NCBI GenBank assembly: GCA_016213775.1
Contig: JACQZR010000113.1
Location: forward strand, 1 to 57,717
Source: Acidobacteriota bacterium
GTDB lineage: Bacteria; Acidobacteriota; Terriglobia; Bryobacterales; Bryobacteraceae
DNA: 57,717 nt
Direction: 5' to 3'
The notes under the pieces: generated by a model
The model's input: the letters and a program-made list of their open reading frames with translations, nothing else
The model's database searches: none
Told to the model about the DNA's origin: nothing
Part shown: piece by piece, positions 48,674 through 56,646 of the stretch
Layout: every line of letters starts with the position of its first letter
Numbering within the stretch: the first letter of the stretch is position 1
Position numbers and translations under genes: made by a program

Positions 48674-48767
48674 TGCCTGCCATGGACGCGAGTCAGCGCG
48701 TCGCACGGATCACTCTTAAAACAAAGTGCTTCCGCTGTTCAATCGCGGGGCCAACTGCGCCGCAAAA

Positions 48768-48790
48768 GTTCGAAACGCGTCCAGGGCGGT
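48768..48790 (+). repeat. Dispersed repeat GTTCGAAACG-TCCAG, copy 3
   Basis: GTTCGAAACGCGTCCAGGGC; shares also the preceding CAAAA-type flank with copy 1. Confidence 0.5.
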
Positions 48791-49085
48791 GATGCTCGTG
48801 CGGCCAGCATCTGCGGTCGTTCGGGGAAGCATGTCATCAATCGGTGGGGTGCATATGAGCGCGTTGCCGCTTGGTGATAGAGAGGAGCTCCCGGAAACGT
48901 TGTTGCAGGCTCTGGTACCATTGACCAAAGCTGCACAGGGAACACCCGTTAGTCCCGCAGCGGTAGCGGTTGGCGTGCTGAATGTTGGTGGAGCGTGACG
49001 CTGAAAGTTCAGGCCTATGGACGATACGAAGCAAATTTCCAGAGCCCGATAAGGTGGGGACACGAGAGGCTGTTACACTGAAAGA

Positions 49086-50843
49086 TTGTCCCCGAACACA
49101 CAGGTTTTCGTTCTCGATTGCGGCGGCCAGTACTGCCATCTCATTGCACGCAAAGTCCGTGAATTCGGCATTTATGCCGAGGTTCGCCCCAGCGAAACCC
49201 CAGCCGCGGAAATGAGCGGAGCGCGCGGGATTATCCTTTCCGGTGGACCGAGCAGCGTCTACGAACCGGGCAGCCCGACTGTGGATCCGGAGATCTTCTC
49301 GCTCGGAGTTCCGGTGCTGGGCATTTGCTACGGGCAGCAGTTGATGGCATACCTGCTCGGGGGCAAGGTGCTGCCCGGTGAGAAGGGCGAGTACGGACTT
49401 GCGTTTCTCGACGTGGATGGACGGGGGAGACTGCTGGACGGTGTGGAGACCGGACAACAGATCTGGATGAGTCATCGCGACACCGTGATGGTGGTTCCTC
49501 CAGGCTTTGCTGCCCTCGGACACACGAGCACGTGCGCTATCGCGTCGATGGCGGATGAAGAACGCCGGCTGTACGCCGTGCAGTTTCATCCGGAAGTGGC
49601 ACACACGCATCCCGGCAGGCGCATCCTTTCGAACTTTCTGAACACGATTTGCGGCTGTGTGCAGGATTGGGATCCCAGCCAGCGGATTCCCGCCATCGAG
49701 GAACTGATTCGCAAAGTGGTGGCCGGGCGGAAAGTGTTCTTCTTTGTCAGCGGAGGCGTGGATTCAACGGTGGCCTATACCCTCTGCCTGCGCGCGCTTG
49801 ATCCGGACCATGTGCACGGGGCGTATGTCGATACAGGCCTCATGCGGGAAGGCGAGACCGAGTTCGTGCGCGAGAATTTCGCGCGGTTGGGGGCGAGGCA
49901 TTTCCAGGTCGTTGATGCCCGCGAAGAGTTCCTCTCGCCACTTGCCGGCGTTACCGCACCAGAGAATAAGCGGCACATTATCGGCGAGCAGTTTGTGATG
50001 GTGCAGGAACGGATTTTACAGTCGGGGCACTACACGGATGCCGATTGGATTCTGGGACAGGGGACCATCTATCCGGACACGATTGAATCCGGTGGTACCA
50101 AGAAGGCTGACCTTATCAAGACGCATCACAACCGTGTAGCCGGGATTCAGAAGCTGATTGATACAGGGCGCATCATCGAACCGCTGAGCAGCTTTTACAA
50201 AGACGAGGTACGGGAGATCGGGCGCGAATTGGGGATCTCAGCAGAGTTGCTGGAGAGGCATCCGTTTCCAGGGCCCGGTCTGGCGATACGGTGTTTGTGC
50301 GAACACACTTCCGCTCCGCTGGAAAAGTTGCCGGATGGGTATCTGCTGCCCGTGCATTCCGTGGGAGTTCAGGGAGATTCGCGCACCTACCGGCCGGCCC
50401 TCGCACTCGAGGAAATGCCCTCCGACGACATCCATGCCACGGAGTTGATCAATACAATTCGCGGGATCAATCGCGTGGTGGCACTGGCCGGTTCGCATGC
50501 GCCGCTTGCCCAGATGCACGGGACAAACGGGACCATCACTGAGGAGCGGCTGGCGCATCTGCGGCGAGTCGATGCGATTGTGCGGCGCCTCTCCCATGAG
50601 TCCGGCTTTGATGGGAAGATCTGGCAGTTCCCGGTGGTGTTGCTGCCGGTGGGGACAGCCGCCCGGCCCGACAGCGTGGTGCTCCGGCCGATTGATTCGG
50701 TTGATGGCATGACGGCGTCGGCGGTAATCATGCCACCGGAGTTATTGCGTCAGATGGTGGCGGAATTACTCGCAGTTGAGGGTGTCTGTGCGGTGTTTTA
50801 CGATCTCACGCACAAGCCGCCGGCCACGATCGAGTGGGAGTGA
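49086..50843 (+). CDS. guaA: GMP synthase (glutamine-hydrolysing)
   Basis: 585 residues from TTG at 49086; no nearer ATG fits and the ribosome-binding site is weak, so the start is uncertain by a few codons. GuaA converts XMP to GMP using glutamine and ATP. The class I amidotransferase domain has the triad Cys81 (GICYGQQ), His167 and Glu169 (FHPEV). The ATP pyrophosphatase PP-loop is SGGVDS (221-226). The dimerisation domain follows (DWILGQGTIYPDTIESGG, ERHPFPGPGLAIR). The C-terminal part is longer than the usual 510-530-residue bacterial form, with an added segment between the IRC and DSVDGMTA motifs, as seen in larger GuaA types. Convergent with rnc, 4 bases apart. Confidence 0.96.
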   Translation: MSPNTQVFVLDCGGQYCHLIARKVREFGIYAEVRPSETPAAEMSGARGIILSGGPSSVYEPGSPTVDPEIFSLGVPVLGICYGQQLMAYLLGGKVLPGEKGEYGLAFLDVDGRGRLLDGVETGQQIWMSHRDTVMVVPPGFAALGHTSTCAIASMADEERRLYAVQFHPEVAHTHPGRRILSNFLNTICGCVQDWDPSQRIPAIEELIRKVVAGRKVFFFVSGGVDSTVAYTLCLRALDPDHVHGAYVDTGLMREGETEFVRENFARLGARHFQVVDAREEFLSPLAGVTAPENKRHIIGEQFVMVQERILQSGHYTDADWILGQGTIYPDTIESGGTKKADLIKTHHNRVAGIQKLIDTGRIIEPLSSFYKDEVREIGRELGISAELLERHPFPGPGLAIRCLCEHTSAPLEKLPDGYLLPVHSVGVQGDSRTYRPALALEEMPSDDIHATELINTIRGINRVVALAGSHAPLAQMHGTNGTITEERLAHLRRVDAIVRRLSHESGFDGKIWQFPVVLLPVGTAARPDSVVLRPIDSVDGMTASAVIMPPELLRQMVAELLAVEGVCAVFYDLTHKPPATIEWE

Positions 50844-50847
50844 GTGG

Positions 50848-51561
50848 TTACTGCTGACCGGAGAGTTGCTCGAGGGCCTGCTGCGCGGCACGCTGGCCGG
50901 CGCTCTTCTTCGAGAATCCGTCGGCGCGGCTGGCCAAGTCCTTCCCCACACGGACCTCGACAGTGAACGTCTTGGAATGCTCCGGGCCCTGCTCTTTGAC
51001 GATGGCGTAGCGCGGCGTCGGCAGCTTCAGCTTCTGTGTGGCTTCCTGGAGGGCGCTCTTGTAGTCGTTCACCTTGGACTCTTCGCTGGCTTCGTCGGCA
51101 AGAAAATCGGCAATGATACGGTCGTGAATGAAGCCACGGGCGGTATCGAGGCCGCCGTCGATATACAGGGCGGCGATGAGCGCTTCGAGGGCATCGGCGA
51201 GCAGAGCGCGTTTGGATCGGCCGCCGGACATTTCTTCGCCCCGCCCCAGCAACAGGTATTGACCGAGTTCGAGCTTCTCGGCGGCCTCGTAGAGTTTTTG
51301 AGCGCTCACCAGGTGCGCTTTGCGCTTCGAGAGCCCGCCTTCAGGCATTTCCGGATAGATGGAGACAAGTTCCTCGGAGATGACGAAGCCGAGGATGGAA
51401 TCGCCAAGGAATTCCAACTGCTCGTTGTCGCCAAGGACACCTTCTCCGGCCGAAGGTCTTTCGAACCGGTAGGACTTGTGGGTGAGCGCGCGCTCCAGAA
51501 GCGAGCGGTCCTTGAAGCGGTATTCAATGGTGGATTCGAGTACTGCCGGGTCGGCGGTCAT
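50848..51561 (-). CDS. rnc: Ribonuclease III
   Basis: 237 residues. The endonuclease domain has the family signature NEQLEFLGDSIL (46-57) with Glu50 and Asp54, and the second acidic pair Asp123/Glu126 in ADALEALIAALYIDGG. A double-stranded-RNA-binding domain occupies about 160-235 (NDYKSALQEATQKLKLPTPRY ... KKSAGQRAAQQALEQL). It cuts double-stranded RNA, including rRNA precursors. It is the last gene of a minus-strand run with two TPR genes; the gap to the previous gene is 14 bases, and no clear ribosome-binding site is seen. Confidence 0.96.
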   Translation of the reverse strand: MTADPAVLESTIEYRFKDRSLLERALTHKSYRFERPSAGEGVLGDNEQLEFLGDSILGFVISEELVSIYPEMPEGGLSKRKAHLVSAQKLYEAAEKLELGQYLLLGRGEEMSGGRSKRALLADALEALIAALYIDGGLDTARGFIHDRIIADFLADEASEESKVNDYKSALQEATQKLKLPTPRYAIVKEQGPEHSKTFTVEVRVGKDLASRADGFSKKSAGQRAAQQALEQLSGQQ

Positions 51562-51575
51562 GACGGAAGCAGGGG

Positions 51576-52325
51576 CTATTTCTTGGCTCCTTTCAGCCCG
51601 ATCGCACGTGCGCGTTCCGCTTGCGCCACCTGCTTGATGGTGGGATGCACATCGGCGATCGCCATCACCTTTTCCAACACAGCCACGGCTTCATCATACT
51701 TGCCGCCGGAGCTGAGCGCAGTACCGTAGCGGACCATGGAGGCAGGATCCCCATTGAGGTCCACCGCGGCCTTGAATTCCTTGGCGGCGTCATCATACTT
51801 CTTGCGGCTCATGCCGACCAGGCCCAAGGATTCGTGACCCTGCGCTTCGAAGTCTTTCTTGGCGGCGGCCCATTGTTCGTCGGTCATGGCGGGGTTCATT
51901 TTTTCGGCGGTCTTGAGGGCATCCATCGCCTCACGGGCCATCTTCTCCGCTTTACCGAGTTTCTCTTCGCGATCCAGGTCAAACTCTTTCGTCGATTGCG
52001 CGATGGCGCTCGACATCATCATCATTGCGACATAGCTCTTGGGATCAGCTTCGAGAGTGCGTTCTCCGTAGAGGATGACCTTTACCAGGTCGTTCTTCTG
52101 ACGGGCCGCCTCAGTTGCGGCGAGCAGGGCAAAGCTCTTGAATTCGGTGTCGGCGAATTTGGTGAGCAGGGTTTCCACGGCGGCGATACGCACATCGGGA
52201 TCCTGAGCGTTCTGGATCGCCATCAGGGCGTCCACTTCCTTCTGCGATTTGGGCTTGGGTTGTTTCTGGGCCCACGCAGCCGTAGCGAGCACCATAGCCA
52301 GACAGGCAATCAAAATCTTCTTCAT
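51576..52325 (-). CDS. Secreted tetratricopeptide-repeat protein
   Basis: 249 residues from the second ATG at 52325: AAGGAG is nine bases before it but only three before ATG 52331. A signal peptide (KKILIACLAMVLATAAWAQ) precedes a helical region with TPR-like repeats, clearest at HESLGLVGMSRKKYDDAAKEFKAAVDL and YGTALSSGGKYDEAVAVLEKVMAI. No enzyme motif is present. It begins where the upstream TPR gene stops, so the two are almost certainly translated from one message and may form an envelope complex. Confidence 0.8.
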   Translation of the reverse strand: MKKILIACLAMVLATAAWAQKQPKPKSQKEVDALMAIQNAQDPDVRIAAVETLLTKFADTEFKSFALLAATEAARQKNDLVKVILYGERTLEADPKSYVAMMMMSSAIAQSTKEFDLDREEKLGKAEKMAREAMDALKTAEKMNPAMTDEQWAAAKKDFEAQGHESLGLVGMSRKKYDDAAKEFKAAVDLNGDPASMVRYGTALSSGGKYDEAVAVLEKVMAIADVHPTIKQVAQAERARAIGLKGAKK

Positions 52326-52331
52326 TCTCAT

Positions 52332-53861
52332 TCACTCCTTATTCTTCTTGCGGAATTCGCCTTTCAGCCCTTTCCCGGCGGTCTCGCGGGCTTTATCGCT
52401 GGCGCCTTCCACGGCGAGCGCCGATTTGTATTGCTGCGCCGCCTGCCCGGGTTCTCCGGCAAGGTCCGCCAATCTGCCAAGATACACCAAAGACCATGCC
52501 TTAGTGACCGGGTCTGGACTCAACTCCAGGGTCTTCTGGAAGAGCCGCTCGCCCAGCTCAGGGTTATTTTCGCGGATGGCAAGGCGCGCCAGACCGTAGT
52601 AGGCCTTCGCGTGCATGGTCAAGTTGTCGGTCTGATTCAGTACCTCGAGGAATTTCTCGCGGGAGGCGGGAAGCTGCTTGCCTTCGTATAGGGCTTCGGC
52701 ATCGGTGAGCAGTTTTTCGATCCCGGTGGGTTCTTCCGGCTTAGGCGCGGGCGCGCTTTTCGCACGTCGGAACGCCGGCTCGGTAGCGAACTTTACCGTT
52801 TCCAGCCGCTTGTCTTCCTTCTTGAGATTGATGCCGTTGAGCAGCTCGGCAAAGTAAAAGCGGAGGGATTGTTCCTGCTTTTCGTAGGCAGTGAGCGCTT
52901 CCGCGAAATAAGGTGTCAGGATGAAGCCTTCGCCGAGCGCTTGATCCACCATCTGCTGGCGCCTGGCTGAAGCGCCGGCGCCGGTAACCATACGGGCTTC
53001 CACCGCGCGAATCAGGCTCTTTTCCAGGAGCATGAGGAAGTCCAGCTTGTAGATTTCCGAAAGCAGCGGCGCGGGTTGGGCGAAATCGAGCAGGCCTTTC
53101 TTGGTGTCAATAGTTTCGCGGTGACGCAGCACCAATGGCCCGGTGAGGTATTGCAGGTAGGCGTGACGAATGTCGTCCACCATCGGTTCAGGCGAGGGCG
53201 TCACGACGACGAACGAGTCTGCCTGATACGTGTGGCTGTGTACCTGGTTGGGTGCGCCGAGGAGGTCGACGTAGATCTGGAAACGGCGGTCGTTGTAGCC
53301 GCTCGTTGGATTGCGGAAGTAGCCGTTGGATTCAAGAACCGCCCTGGCCACCGGTTCCTGATAGGCGGCCATTACCTGCTCATAGGCGGGCTGCGCCTGC
53401 TTGTAGAGTGCGTCGAGCCCGGCTTCCCTGTGAAAGGCTTTCAGCAGTGGAGTGAACTCCTCCAGTTGAACCACCGAGGGCGGGAGGTTGTTCTTCATCA
53501 TCCGAAAGTTGAAGTTCGGAGGCCCTTCCACGCACAACGCGTAGGAGATGTAACGGCTCAACGTGCGTGTATCGCTTTCCGACTTGTGATCGCGATAGAA
53601 GCGCTTTAACTCGAGCAGGCTGGGGATCTGTTTAGTTGCCAGATGCTTGCGCAGGGCCGCACGGAGCGGGTGGGACGATGGCGAATTCAGCTCCGCGTCG
53701 TAACCGGCCATGTTGATCGCCGCCAGGACGCTGAAAATGGCGGGGCTGGAGTCGAGGGCGTTAGGCTCGGCTGAGCGCGCAAGAGGCGCGCAGAGTACGA
53801 GCATCACGGCCAATCCGGTCGAGGGAAAGATACGTCGAAACACAGCGAGTCTCAGGCTCAC
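52332..53861 (-). CDS. Exported hypothetical protein with C-terminal TPR repeats
   Basis: 509 residues. A signal peptide (GLAVMLVLCAPLARS) precedes a helical region (about 35-370) that I do not recognise as a known family. It contains GAPNQVHSHTYQADSFVVV and LLLEKSLIRAVEARM and may be a degenerate peptidase-like or structural domain; no HExxH motif is present. Residues about 390-500 are TPR-like (ADAEALYEGKQLPASREKFLEVL, HAKAYYGLARLAIRENNPELGERLFQKTLEL, LVYLGRLADLAGEPGQAAQQYKSAL). It heads the run TPR-TPR-rnc and is divergent from the LolA-like gene, 66 bases apart. Confidence 0.72.
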   Translation of the reverse strand: MSLRLAVFRRIFPSTGLAVMLVLCAPLARSAEPNALDSSPAIFSVLAAINMAGYDAELNSPSSHPLRAALRKHLATKQIPSLLELKRFYRDHKSESDTRTLSRYISYALCVEGPPNFNFRMMKNNLPPSVVQLEEFTPLLKAFHREAGLDALYKQAQPAYEQVMAAYQEPVARAVLESNGYFRNPTSGYNDRRFQIYVDLLGAPNQVHSHTYQADSFVVVTPSPEPMVDDIRHAYLQYLTGPLVLRHRETIDTKKGLLDFAQPAPLLSEIYKLDFLMLLEKSLIRAVEARMVTGAGASARRQQMVDQALGEGFILTPYFAEALTAYEKQEQSLRFYFAELLNGINLKKEDKRLETVKFATEPAFRRAKSAPAPKPEEPTGIEKLLTDAEALYEGKQLPASREKFLEVLNQTDNLTMHAKAYYGLARLAIRENNPELGERLFQKTLELSPDPVTKAWSLVYLGRLADLAGEPGQAAQQYKSALAVEGASDKARETAGKGLKGEFRKKNKE

Positions 53862-53927
53862 TCCAGTTTACCTTGTTTACTGACGGTCCATTCGAAGCCC
53901 GGGTTGCGGGTGCGATACCCTGGGGTT

Positions 53928-54569
53928 ATGCGGGCCTGGCGCTGGTTCTTCCTTTCGATGATGTGCGGGTATGCGGGTGCGGCCGACTTTGATCTGAGCA
54001 GCACACTCCGCAAGCTTGAGGATCGTTACAACAACCTCAAGACGATGCAGGTGGAGTTCACGCAAACGCTCTCGTACACAATGCAGCCGGCGGCGAAACG
54101 GACCGAAAGCGGTGTGCTTTATCTCAAGAAGCCGGGGCGCATGCGGTGGGACTATCGCGAGCCCAACAAGAAGATGTTCCTTTCCGACGGCAAGGATATT
54201 TACTTCTACAGCTCGTCGCAGAACCGCGTGGAGAAATCGAAGCTGAAGGAGACCGAAGACATGCGCGCGCCACTGGCGTTTCTGATCGGGCGCCTGGATT
54301 TTCAGCGCGATTTCAAGGAGTACGTGGTTCGCGTCGAGGGCCAGGACCGGTGGATTACCGCGAAGCCGCGGTCCGGGAAAGCGCCTTACACCGAGGTGCG
54401 TTTTCTCCTGACGCCAGGTTTGCAGATCGCGCGGTTGCGCGTGATGGGACATGACCAGTCGGTGATGGAATTCCGCTTCGATCACGAGCAGTTGAATCCG
54501 AAGCTGGATGACAAGATGTTTCAGTTTCACCCGCCGGCCGGCGCCGAGATTGTGGACGTGACCAATTAG
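53928..54569 (+). CDS. LolA-like outer-membrane lipoprotein carrier protein
   Basis: 213 residues from ATG at 53928; an upstream GTG at 53904 has no better support. The signal peptide is RAWRWFFLSMMCGYAGAADF. The LolA fold is recognisable: LEDRYNNLKTMQVEFTQTLSY, SGVLYLKKPGRMRWDYREPNKKMFLSDGKDIYFYS, LAFLIGRLDFQRDFKEYVVRVEG and a C-terminal DDKMFQFHPPAGAEIVDV. LolA shuttles lipoproteins across the periplasm to the outer membrane. No LolB or LolCDE gene is visible here. The SMP-30 gene begins 15 bases downstream and may be cotranscribed. Confidence 0.88.
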   Translation: MRAWRWFFLSMMCGYAGAADFDLSSTLRKLEDRYNNLKTMQVEFTQTLSYTMQPAAKRTESGVLYLKKPGRMRWDYREPNKKMFLSDGKDIYFYSSSQNRVEKSKLKETEDMRAPLAFLIGRLDFQRDFKEYVVRVEGQDRWITAKPRSGKAPYTEVRFLLTPGLQIARLRVMGHDQSVMEFRFDHEQLNPKLDDKMFQFHPPAGAEIVDVTN

Positions 54570-54584
54570 CCGCGGCTTTGCGCG

Positions 54585-55466
54585 ATGATGAAATCCATGC
54601 GAACCATGTGGGTCCTGTTGGTGTCATTGGCCGGGATGCTGGCTGGTCAGGATTTCTCCGACATTCACATCGAGAAGATTTCCGCGAACAACCGCTTCAC
54701 TGAGGGGCCTGTTTGGTCGAAGGACGGGTTTCTCATCTACAGCGATGTGCCGAACAATCGCGTGGCGGCGTTTGTGCCCGGCAAAGGCGTCGGGTCGTAT
54801 CGCGAGAATTCCAACGGAACGAATGGAAACGCCATAGATTCGCAGGGCCGCGTCTATTCGTGCGAGACACGGACGCGCCGGGTGGTGAGGAAAAAGAAAG
54901 ACGGGAATTGGGAGACCATCGCGGACAAGTATCAAGGGAAGCGGTTCAATGCTCCGAACGATATTGTCGTGCGCAAGGATGGACATGTGTGGTTCACCGA
55001 CCCCGCGTTCGGCGAGCAGCAGAACGGGCGGGAGTTGGATTTCTTTGGGATCTATCACATCACTCCGAAGGGCGAACTGGACCTGGTAGCGAAACCGAAA
55101 GGACGGCCTAACGGTGTAGCGCTTGCGCCCAACGGGCGGACCCTTTACGTGTCCATCACGGATGACCGCACGGTGGTGGCTTTCGATGTCGATGGGCAGG
55201 GCAAGGCGACCAATGAGCGTGTGGCAATTCAGGATATCGACGGGCCGCCGGATGGGTTGCGCACCGATGAGAAAGGGAACCTCTACGTCACCTGCAACCA
55301 GTTGGCGATCTACACGCCCCAGGGCAAGCTGATCCGAACGATTGAGTTTCCGGAGACTCCGCGCAATCTGGCATTCGGAGATGAGGATCTGCAGACGCTT
55401 TATGTGACTGCACTCACCTCGGTGTTCCGCGTGCGGATGCCAGTGAAGGGATCGCTGCAGTATTAA
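54585..55466 (+). CDS. SMP-30/gluconolactonase-family protein, secreted
   Basis: 293 residues with signal peptide (TMWVLLVSLAGMLAGQ). It is a six-bladed propeller of the SMP-30/gluconolactonase/LRE-like type. Metal ligands expected of the family are seen: Glu in RFTEGPVWSKDG, Asn in RFNAPNDIVVRKDG, Asn in GRPNGVALAPNG and Asp in GPPDGLRTDEKGN. Members hydrolyse sugar lactones. The start codon lacks a clear Shine-Dalgarno and could be the internal Met at 54597. Confidence 0.9.
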   Translation: MMKSMRTMWVLLVSLAGMLAGQDFSDIHIEKISANNRFTEGPVWSKDGFLIYSDVPNNRVAAFVPGKGVGSYRENSNGTNGNAIDSQGRVYSCETRTRRVVRKKKDGNWETIADKYQGKRFNAPNDIVVRKDGHVWFTDPAFGEQQNGRELDFFGIYHITPKGELDLVAKPKGRPNGVALAPNGRTLYVSITDDRTVVAFDVDGQGKATNERVAIQDIDGPPDGLRTDEKGNLYVTCNQLAIYTPQGKLIRTIEFPETPRNLAFGDEDLQTLYVTALTSVFRVRMPVKGSLQY

Positions 55467-55512
55467 GGAATGCGCATCGAGGCCGCGAGACGGTTTTGAC
55501 TCTTGCCGGAAC

Positions 55513-56049
55513 TTACAACTCAGGACACTTGCTCTGCATCTTTGCGATCACGCGCGCAAACTCTTCCCGCAGCACTTGAGAACATGCTCATGTGAGTGCC
55601 TTCTACGGGGACAAGCTTCAGCGAGGACGACTCGACGCGAGCCGTCACAAGTATCAGAAACTTGGGTTGTGGGGCCCGGCTTTAGCCGGCGCGGAACTTC
55701 AGTTCCGCCTGAGGACGCAGAATCAACCACTTAGGGGTGGGTTTCTGGAGAGCTCACCCAGCACGAGTTTCTTCCATCCGAGATCGGGGCCGCCCCCCGA
55801 CTCGCGCGCTCTCTCACTCCGGCGGAGTAGCAGGACGTCGCCCGCATAGGGCCGGGGCCGGAAATGCCGCGCCGCGGCCACAAACAACTGATCCTCTTCC
55901 AGCGTGCCGACGCTGTCGGGAGCAGCCCTGTAGTGCCACTCGGCGACTATCTGGCGTGCATTCCGATGAAGTTGGCTGAACCGGTCGTGAAGGTAAGGGA
56001 GGCGCTTCCCCACTGGCGTTGAAGCCATGGCCGCAGCGTGGTACCGCAA
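55513..56049 (-). pseudogene. Thioesterase-like domain fragment (NRPS/PKS type), interrupted by a palindromic insertion
   Basis: On the minus strand 56049-55748 reads RLPYLHDRFSQLHRNARQI ... VAAARHFRPRPYAGDVLLLRRSE ... GGGPDLGWKKLVLGEL, the pattern of thioesterase domains that close non-ribosomal peptide synthetase chains. After a 93-base palindromic element the same domain seems to resume at about 55650 (SSSLKLVPVEGTHMSMF, with the catalytic-His region), then after a frameshift ends VLREEFARVIAKMQSKCPEL and a stop at 55513. Everything upstream (condensation, adenylation, carrier domains and the serine nucleophile GxSxG) is missing. It is a dead 3' end fragment. Confidence 0.6.
55655..55747. 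repeat. Nested palindromic element inside the thioesterase fragment; holds REP-like copy 2
   Basis: Ends CAGAAAC (55655-55661) and GTTTCTG (55741-55747) are perfect inverted repeats. Inside are two hairpins: CCGGC-TTTA-GCCGG (about 55676-55689) and GCGGAAC-TTCA-GTTCCGC (55691-55708). Removing the 93 bases brings two parts of the thioesterase reading closer together. Confidence 0.6.
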
Positions 56050-56077
56050 GCTGTAGAAGCCGGTTCGAAGCGACCGC

Positions 56078-56184
56078 AGGATCCGTCAATTGCCCGCGAA
56101 CAATCGTCTTGCGGACGTTGTTGATAATCCCTTCCGCGATGGCATTCTTCGTCAGCTTCCCCTTTTCGTTCAGCTTCCGCGCGA
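56078..56184 (-). pseudogene. Type I restriction enzyme HsdR C-terminal fragment
   Basis: About 35 codons on the minus strand read ARKLNEKGKLTKNAIAEGI followed by INNVRKTIVRGQLTDPA. This is a conserved stretch near the C-terminus of type I restriction endonuclease R subunits. Both sides change abruptly: upstream is the 2Fe-2S fragment in another frame, downstream the thioesterase fragment. No start, motor or nuclease domain is present, and no hsdS or hsdM is nearby. Confidence 0.6.
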
Positions 56185-56185
56185 A

Positions 56186-56523
56186 TCGCTGGGCTTCGGC
56201 TTCTCTTTGAGCAGCGCCGCGGCCTGCACGATCTGACCGGGTTGACAGTAGCCGCATTGGGCGACGTTGCAGGTTTTCCATACTTGCTGCACTGAATAGT
56301 CGCCGTTTGTGCTGAGGCCTTCGATGGTGAGGATGTTCTTGCCTTCCGCGCCCTTCATGGGTGTTACGCAAGCGCGGGTGGCCTTGCTGTCAACGTGGCA
56401 CGAGCCGCAGTGCCCCATTCCACAGCCGAACTTGGTTCCGGTCATATCGAGCGTGTCGCGCAGGTACCACAGGAGCGGCATGTCGGGGTCGCCGTCGAAT
56501 TGTTTGGCGGAGCCATTCACTTT
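56186..56523 (-). pseudogene. [2Fe-2S] subunit fragment, isoquinoline 1-oxidoreductase / CoxS type
   Basis: The frame reads VNGSAKQFDGDPDMPLLWYLRD, then TGTKFGCGMGHCGSC and a further Cys (RACVTP), giving the plant-ferredoxin-type cluster, then the second-domain part VAQCGYCQPGQIVQAAALLKEKPKP. It then breaks off before the expected C-terminal NICRCGTY, so the second cluster cannot be completed. The N-terminus is also short by a few residues: a stop lies one codon before the GTG. No molybdopterin subunit gene is adjacent. It is a remnant of a xanthine-dehydrogenase-family enzyme. Confidence 0.75.
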
Positions 56524-56646
56524 TTATCGGGAACATGTGTTTCTGGCAGACACCAATGTCGTTCCATTTGCGACGGCGCGCCTGCGTCGAGGCCACGAGA
56601 CTCTGATCGGTCTTTGACCCGCCAGAGCCTGCAACGGTTGGCGGGA

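Larger units (their letters stand above)
48433..49085. other. Gene-poor region between phosphotriesterase and guaA genes
   Basis: About 650 bases. It holds two copies of the dispersed repeat and presumably both divergent promoters. A minus-strand frame at 48716-49063 (Ser/Thr-rich) is open but lacks a ribosome-binding site and a recognisable domain, so it is not called. No purine-type riboswitch was recognised upstream of guaA. Confidence 0.45.

Noticed and set aside
48716-49063. Minus-strand open frame upstream of guaA
   Set aside because: No ribosome-binding site, no domain; contains a dispersed repeat, so more likely non-coding.
49086-49130. Purine riboswitch upstream of guaA
   Set aside because: No conserved three-way junction or loop sequences were recognised in 48900-49085.
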